A stretch of 64,000 bases of DNA from Neotamlana sargassicola (GTDB taxonomy: Bacteria; Bacteroidota; Bacteroidia; Flavobacteriales; Flavobacteriaceae). Positions 60,690 through 64,000 of the stretch are shown in pieces. The stretch lies in NCBI RefSeq assembly GCF_020523965.1, contig NZ_JAJAPX010000005.1:62001-126000 (forward strand), read 5' to 3'. How positions within the stretch are numbered: the stretch's first letter is position 1; every line of letters starts with the position of its first letter. A program made the translations under genes and the position numbers. Under the pieces are notes generated by a model that did not search any database, was not told the origin of the DNA, and worked only from the letters and a program-made list of their open reading frames with translations.

Positions 60690-63515
60690 CTAGAACCAAC
60701 GACGTCTAAATAAACCTAATAGCGCTTGTGGTGCTAACGTGATTTTGAAGCGTATTTTTTCGGCATAATGCGGCTGACTAATTTCCCAACCAAGGTTTGA
60801 GTATATAGGAAAGTATATTTCGAAATAATCGGTAACTAAATTAACACGAATACCAGAGTCGTAAACAAATTTAGAAGTGTTGTATTTGCTTTTAACCAAG
60901 CCAACATCACCATAGGCTAAAATGTAGTTCCAAAGTGTGGTGCTTGTATTAAAGGTTGTAATCCATTGGTTGGCAAAAGGCGTGTTTAGTTTCGATTTAA
61001 AACCGCCTTCGGCATCGATATACTGCTGACTAAAAATTCCCGATTGTTCCGAGCGGCCTAGATAGGAATAATCGAATAAATAATCGGTTGGTCTATCTAA
61101 AGCAAAACTAAAATAGATTGATGATAAATCGGTTTTGTTTTTTAAAAATGTACCTGCAAAAAAGCGAATGTTTAATTGCCTGTTACTCTCAAAAAGTTTT
61201 CGGTATTCATAATTAAAAGAGAGCTTACTAAATTTTGCCCCTAATTGAAAATCGGCATACCAGCGATTGTAGTTAATTAAATTATCGTTGGAATGTGTAA
61301 ATCGGGCATTAAAAACACTATAATTTGGCTCTTCTGATGATTGTAAATTAGTATCAACTTTATCCCGATGAATATCAATATATCTAAATTGAAGTAACTT
61401 GCGTTTGTTCGATCGGAAATCGTCGTTCTCCCTAAATCCAAAGGATAAAGATGGTGTTATTTTGCGTGCAAATAAATCTTCGGCATAAGAGGTATAACTA
61501 CTACCAACACCATAATTTATGTAATATAAGTTGCTATTTTGTAAATAATGTGTTTTTGATAGCGATACTGAACCTGTTAAAGATTTAGATTTAAATGCGT
61601 ACTGAGGCTGAATTTTATAATTGAATAGTTTACGTAAAACGGTTTTATTATAAGCTTTTAAACCTAAGGTGAAGCCGTCGTAAATATTGTCGAATTCTAC
61701 AATAGGCATAAAAAACACCTGACTGTAATAGGGGTCTTCAACATCTTGAAAAAGTCTAAATTGTAAGGGTTTGTTGCTTAGACCTTTTAGCGATTTCCAA
61801 TTATCACGAACATTTACTTCGGGAATTGTATTATTGTAATTTAAAACCAATTTGTTTGCCTCGTTACGCGGTATGGTTAAGGTTTTTGTGTCCTCTATAT
61901 TTTCTACCCAAATTTTAGAAATTATAGAATCGTTTTTAACACTGTAAAGCGACACAGGCATACTATTATCGCGTTTATTTTTTATGCTAACGGTAATTGA
62001 ATCTTCTGTTTTTGAAACCTTTTTAATTTTAAAGTCTAACTTTTTTCTGGTAGTTAAATAGTCGGTAAAAAACCAATCGATATTTTTGTTGGTTTTTGAT
62101 TTTATAAAGTCCTCAAAATCCTTTGCAGTTATTGGTTCTAGTTTGTTGTTATTAATGAAATTTTCAATACTATTTTCAACAATATCGCCGTTTACAAAAT
62201 CATCTAAATATTTTAGTCCTAATCCTGCTTTGTATTTATTGGCAATGTTGCTGTTAAATTTTAAAAGAGAGTCTTTTTGCATGCTTAAAGGTTGGTCTCT
62301 ATTGGTACGTGCCATAAGCATAAAGGCCGTGTTGTATTTGTCGTTAAAATACATATCGGCAGCATGAAAAGTACGAATGCCCCAAATATTTGCAAAATTG
62401 CCTAAAAACTTCATGTCGGGGTAAAACTCTTCAACATAAGTTATTAAATAGTAGGTTTGAATACCATCTAGTAACCACTGTTCTTTTCGAGGGTTTATTA
62501 ATAAAATGTTTTCTAAATAATTACGAATAGCAACCTTAAGAAGTTTTATTTCGTACTCGAAGCTGTTTGGGTAAGCACGCAAAAAATTAGGTAGAAAATT
62601 TAACCCATAAAGCGGGTCTTTGTTATAGTCTATATCGGAAATTAAAAGTCTTTTATGTGGATATTCTCCAAATTTTCTAGTTAAAAATTTGATGATTTTT
62701 TCGGTAATTAAAACTTTCTCAATAACCTCTAGGTTTTTATCGGGAAGGTTAGAAACCAAAGCTACATTTCCATCTTGTATGGTGTTGAATGATGATTTTT
62801 GAGAAATAAATAGTTTTGAATTAATGCGATTTTTCCCTTCAAGAATTATATTTTGTCCTTTACTCGTTTCTTCAATTTTACTCGTGTCTAGTTCTGAAGT
62901 TAAAGTGTAGCCTTTCGGAATAGTAATGCTAAAATTTAAATCGGCTTTGGGTATAAACAAATCGTTTAAATTTTTATTACTGTAATATTGCCAATCGGTA
63001 TTATAAATAGCCGGTGTAATGTACCAATACTTTAAATTAAAATCACCTTGGTTAGTAATACCGTAACTGGTAAATTTGGCGTTAGGAATTTGTACTAAAT
63101 ACTCCAGTTTTAGGTGATAAGCTTCGTTTGGTTTTAAAGGATTGCTAAGTGCTACTTTTACAATATCAGGCTGGTTTTTTAACTCCGTAAAAAATACATT
63201 GGTATTATTTTGCTGTATGGATGTTATTATAGAATATCCGCGGTCTTCGTTTTTTGCTAAATGAAAATCGTTTTTGTATTCTTCGGCAATACGTTTAGCC
63301 AATGGGGTTTTTTTAGATGAAAAACTGTTCGCCCAATTACTTAAGTAAATTGTATCTAACACGGTTGGAGATGTGTTGAAATACGTAATGGTTTGCGAAA
63401 TTTTAATTTGTTTTTCCTGTAAGTTGAAACTAGCCGTCAAATCGATTTTATTTTGGCCAAACGCCGAAAAATATAACGATGAGAGAATAAAACTAATAAA
63501 TAGGTGAATTTTCAA
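60690..63515 (-). CDS. M1-peptidase-like domain (no zinc site) fused to outer-membrane barrel
   Basis: The protein has 941 aa if a TTG at 63,515 is the start, which gives a perfect signal peptide (MKIHLFISFILSSLYFSAFG, then Q). No ATG is available nearby, and the longer frame begins inside a -7 element. Residues to about 590 follow an M1 aminopeptidase layout, but where HExxH should stand (about 325-355) the sequence has AIRNYLENILL, and the Glu of the W-x-x-E-G motif is replaced in WLLDGIQTYY. Catalysis by the usual mechanism is therefore unlikely. The last 300 residues are a beta-barrel ending in RRRWF with a terminal aromatic. Annotators often call relatives metalloprotease. A surface-tethered binding domain is more plausible. 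Confidence 0.75.
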   Translation of the reverse strand: MKIHLFISFILSSLYFSAFGQNKIDLTASFNLQEKQIKISQTITYFNTSPTVLDTIYLSNWANSFSSKKTPLAKRIAEEYKNDFHLAKNEDRGYSIITSIQQNNTNVFFTELKNQPDIVKVALSNPLKPNEAYHLKLEYLVQIPNAKFTSYGITNQGDFNLKYWYITPAIYNTDWQYYSNKNLNDLFIPKADLNFSITIPKGYTLTSELDTSKIEETSKGQNIILEGKNRINSKLFISQKSSFNTIQDGNVALVSNLPDKNLEVIEKVLITEKIIKFLTRKFGEYPHKRLLISDIDYNKDPLYGLNFLPNFLRAYPNSFEYEIKLLKVAIRNYLENILLINPRKEQWLLDGIQTYYLITYVEEFYPDMKFLGNFANIWGIRTFHAADMYFNDKYNTAFMLMARTNRDQPLSMQKDSLLKFNSNIANKYKAGLGLKYLDDFVNGDIVENSIENFINNNKLEPITAKDFEDFIKSKTNKNIDWFFTDYLTTRKKLDFKIKKVSKTEDSITVSIKNKRDNSMPVSLYSVKNDSIISKIWVENIEDTKTLTIPRNEANKLVLNYNNTIPEVNVRDNWKSLKGLSNKPLQFRLFQDVEDPYYSQVFFMPIVEFDNIYDGFTLGLKAYNKTVLRKLFNYKIQPQYAFKSKSLTGSVSLSKTHYLQNSNLYYINYGVGSSYTSYAEDLFARKITPSLSFGFRENDDFRSNKRKLLQFRYIDIHRDKVDTNLQSSEEPNYSVFNARFTHSNDNLINYNRWYADFQLGAKFSKLSFNYEYRKLFESNRQLNIRFFAGTFLKNKTDLSSIYFSFALDRPTDYLFDYSYLGRSEQSGIFSQQYIDAEGGFKSKLNTPFANQWITTFNTSTTLWNYILAYGDVGLVKSKYNTSKFVYDSGIRVNLVTDYFEIYFPIYSNLGWEISQPHYAEKIRFKITLAPQALLGLFRRRWF

Positions 63516-63566
63516 CTTATAAAAACGATTAAAAGTGAATACATTATTTAAGGCATTGCAATATAG

Positions 63567-63574
63567 CAAAATTA
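63567..63574 (-). promoter_or_regulatory. -7 element (TAATTTTG) of the M1-like/barrel gene
   Basis: On the minus strand it matches TAnnTTTG. A good -33 TTG is not visible. The predicted start near 63,560 leaves a leader of about 45 bases before the TTG start. Confidence 0.5.
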
Positions 63575-63607
63575 GGGTGCTGTTTTGTTTTTATAAAATG
63601 TTAATAA

Positions 63608-64000
63608 TTAAAAATTAGGACTTAAACCGGACTCTTTGTAAAAGTTATCTAAAATAGAAATGACTTCATCTTCGGTATCAACTAAATGAATTAAATCAAG
63701 ATCTTTTGCGCTAATGTTACCAAAACTGTCTAAAAGTGTTTTTTTAATCCAGTCCATAAGGCCTTCCCAAAATTCGGTGCCCACTAAAATAATGGGGAAC
63801 TTTCCGATTTTATGAGTTTGAATAAGCGTAATGGCTTCAAACAATTCATCTAAAGTTCCAAAACCACCAGGCATAACAACAAAACCTTGAGAATATTTTA
63901 CAAACATTACTTTACGTACAAAAAAGTAATCGAAATCTAAATTTTTATCAGAATCTATATAAGGATTGTCGTGTTGCTCGAAAGGTAAATCAATATTTAA
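63608..64000 (-). CDS. LOG family (TIGR00730-type) Rossmann-fold protein, 5' end missing
   Basis: The gene runs off the right edge; 131 residues to the in-frame stop are visible. The signature PGGFGTLDELFE (PGGxGTxxE) and the surrounding YSQGFVVM and TLIQTHKIGKFPIILVGTEF define the LOG family. In plants and some bacteria it releases free cytokinin nucleobases from nucleotides; the general bacterial role is nucleotide 5'-monophosphate phosphoribohydrolase activity. The N-terminal part, including the start, lies outside the window. It is followed by the M1-like gene on the same strand, with its promoter in the gap. Confidence 0.9.
   Translation of the reverse strand, partial: LNIDLPFEQHDNPYIDSDKNLDFDYFFVRKVMFVKYSQGFVVMPGGFGTLDELFEAITLIQTHKIGKFPIILVGTEFWEGLMDWIKKTLLDSFGNISAKDLDLIHLVDTEDEVISILDNFYKESGLSPNF

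Overview
The window is low-GC chromosomal DNA from a gliding member of the Flavobacteriaceae (Bacteroidetes). The evidence is a sprC-sprD-sprB-sprF gliding operon with type IX secretion (T9SS) sorting domains, promoters of the TTG / TAnnTTTG type, a fused alpha/beta 2-oxoacid dehydrogenase E1, a small SRP RNA, and families largely confined to Bacteroidetes (HYC_CC_PP, PorP/SprF, DUF6266). I cannot name the species.

Region 1 (1-14,395, all plus strand) is a metal-resistance island. A zinc/cadmium/cobalt-type module comes first: the tail of an RND pump fused to a TolC-like domain, a His-rich lipoprotein adaptor, a Fur-family regulator, a DUF3703 protein and a CPC-type P-type ATPase. A small HYC_CC_PP protein follows. 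Then comes a copper/silver module: a CusA-type pump, an outer-membrane factor, an HMA-MauE membrane protein, a DUF305 protein, an adaptor with a heavy-metal-binding domain and DUF3347, and an HMA lipoprotein closed by a terminator. Together they form two trans-envelope export routes plus inner-membrane export and periplasmic metal carriers.

Region 2 (14,400-18,190) is gene-poor accessory DNA. It holds about 0.8 kb of non-coding sequence rich in inverted and diverged direct repeats, a 55-aa membrane peptide, two opposed terminators that may delimit a minus-strand small RNA, a DUF6943-like gene, a DUF6266 gene with a structured leader, and two unrecognised small genes.

Region 3 (18,187-38,849) is the gliding locus. 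A consensus promoter precedes a secreted beta-helix protein, SprC, SprD (a PorP-like barrel with a 36-residue coiled-coil repeat), the giant SprB adhesin (about 4,626 aa) and SprF. SprB shows a higher-order period of about 1.74 kb made of seven SprB modules, and it carries an inserted lectin-like domain.

Region 4 (38,850-64,000) is mostly housekeeping and envelope genes on both strands, often with overlapping convergent ends. It includes a YceI-porin-YceI cluster with a palindromic operator candidate, a DsbD gene preceded by a solo copy of its own N-terminal domain, a class-V aminotransferase, a glutaminyl cyclase, the SRP RNA, an SDR, a thioredoxin-fold lipoprotein lacking its CxxC, an ABC-F ATPase, pheT with a PAP2 phosphatase, an ohrR-ohr-nitroreductase operon with a double OhrR box, DUF202, the fused E1, an M1-peptidase-like domain fused to an outer-membrane barrel, and a partial LOG-family gene.
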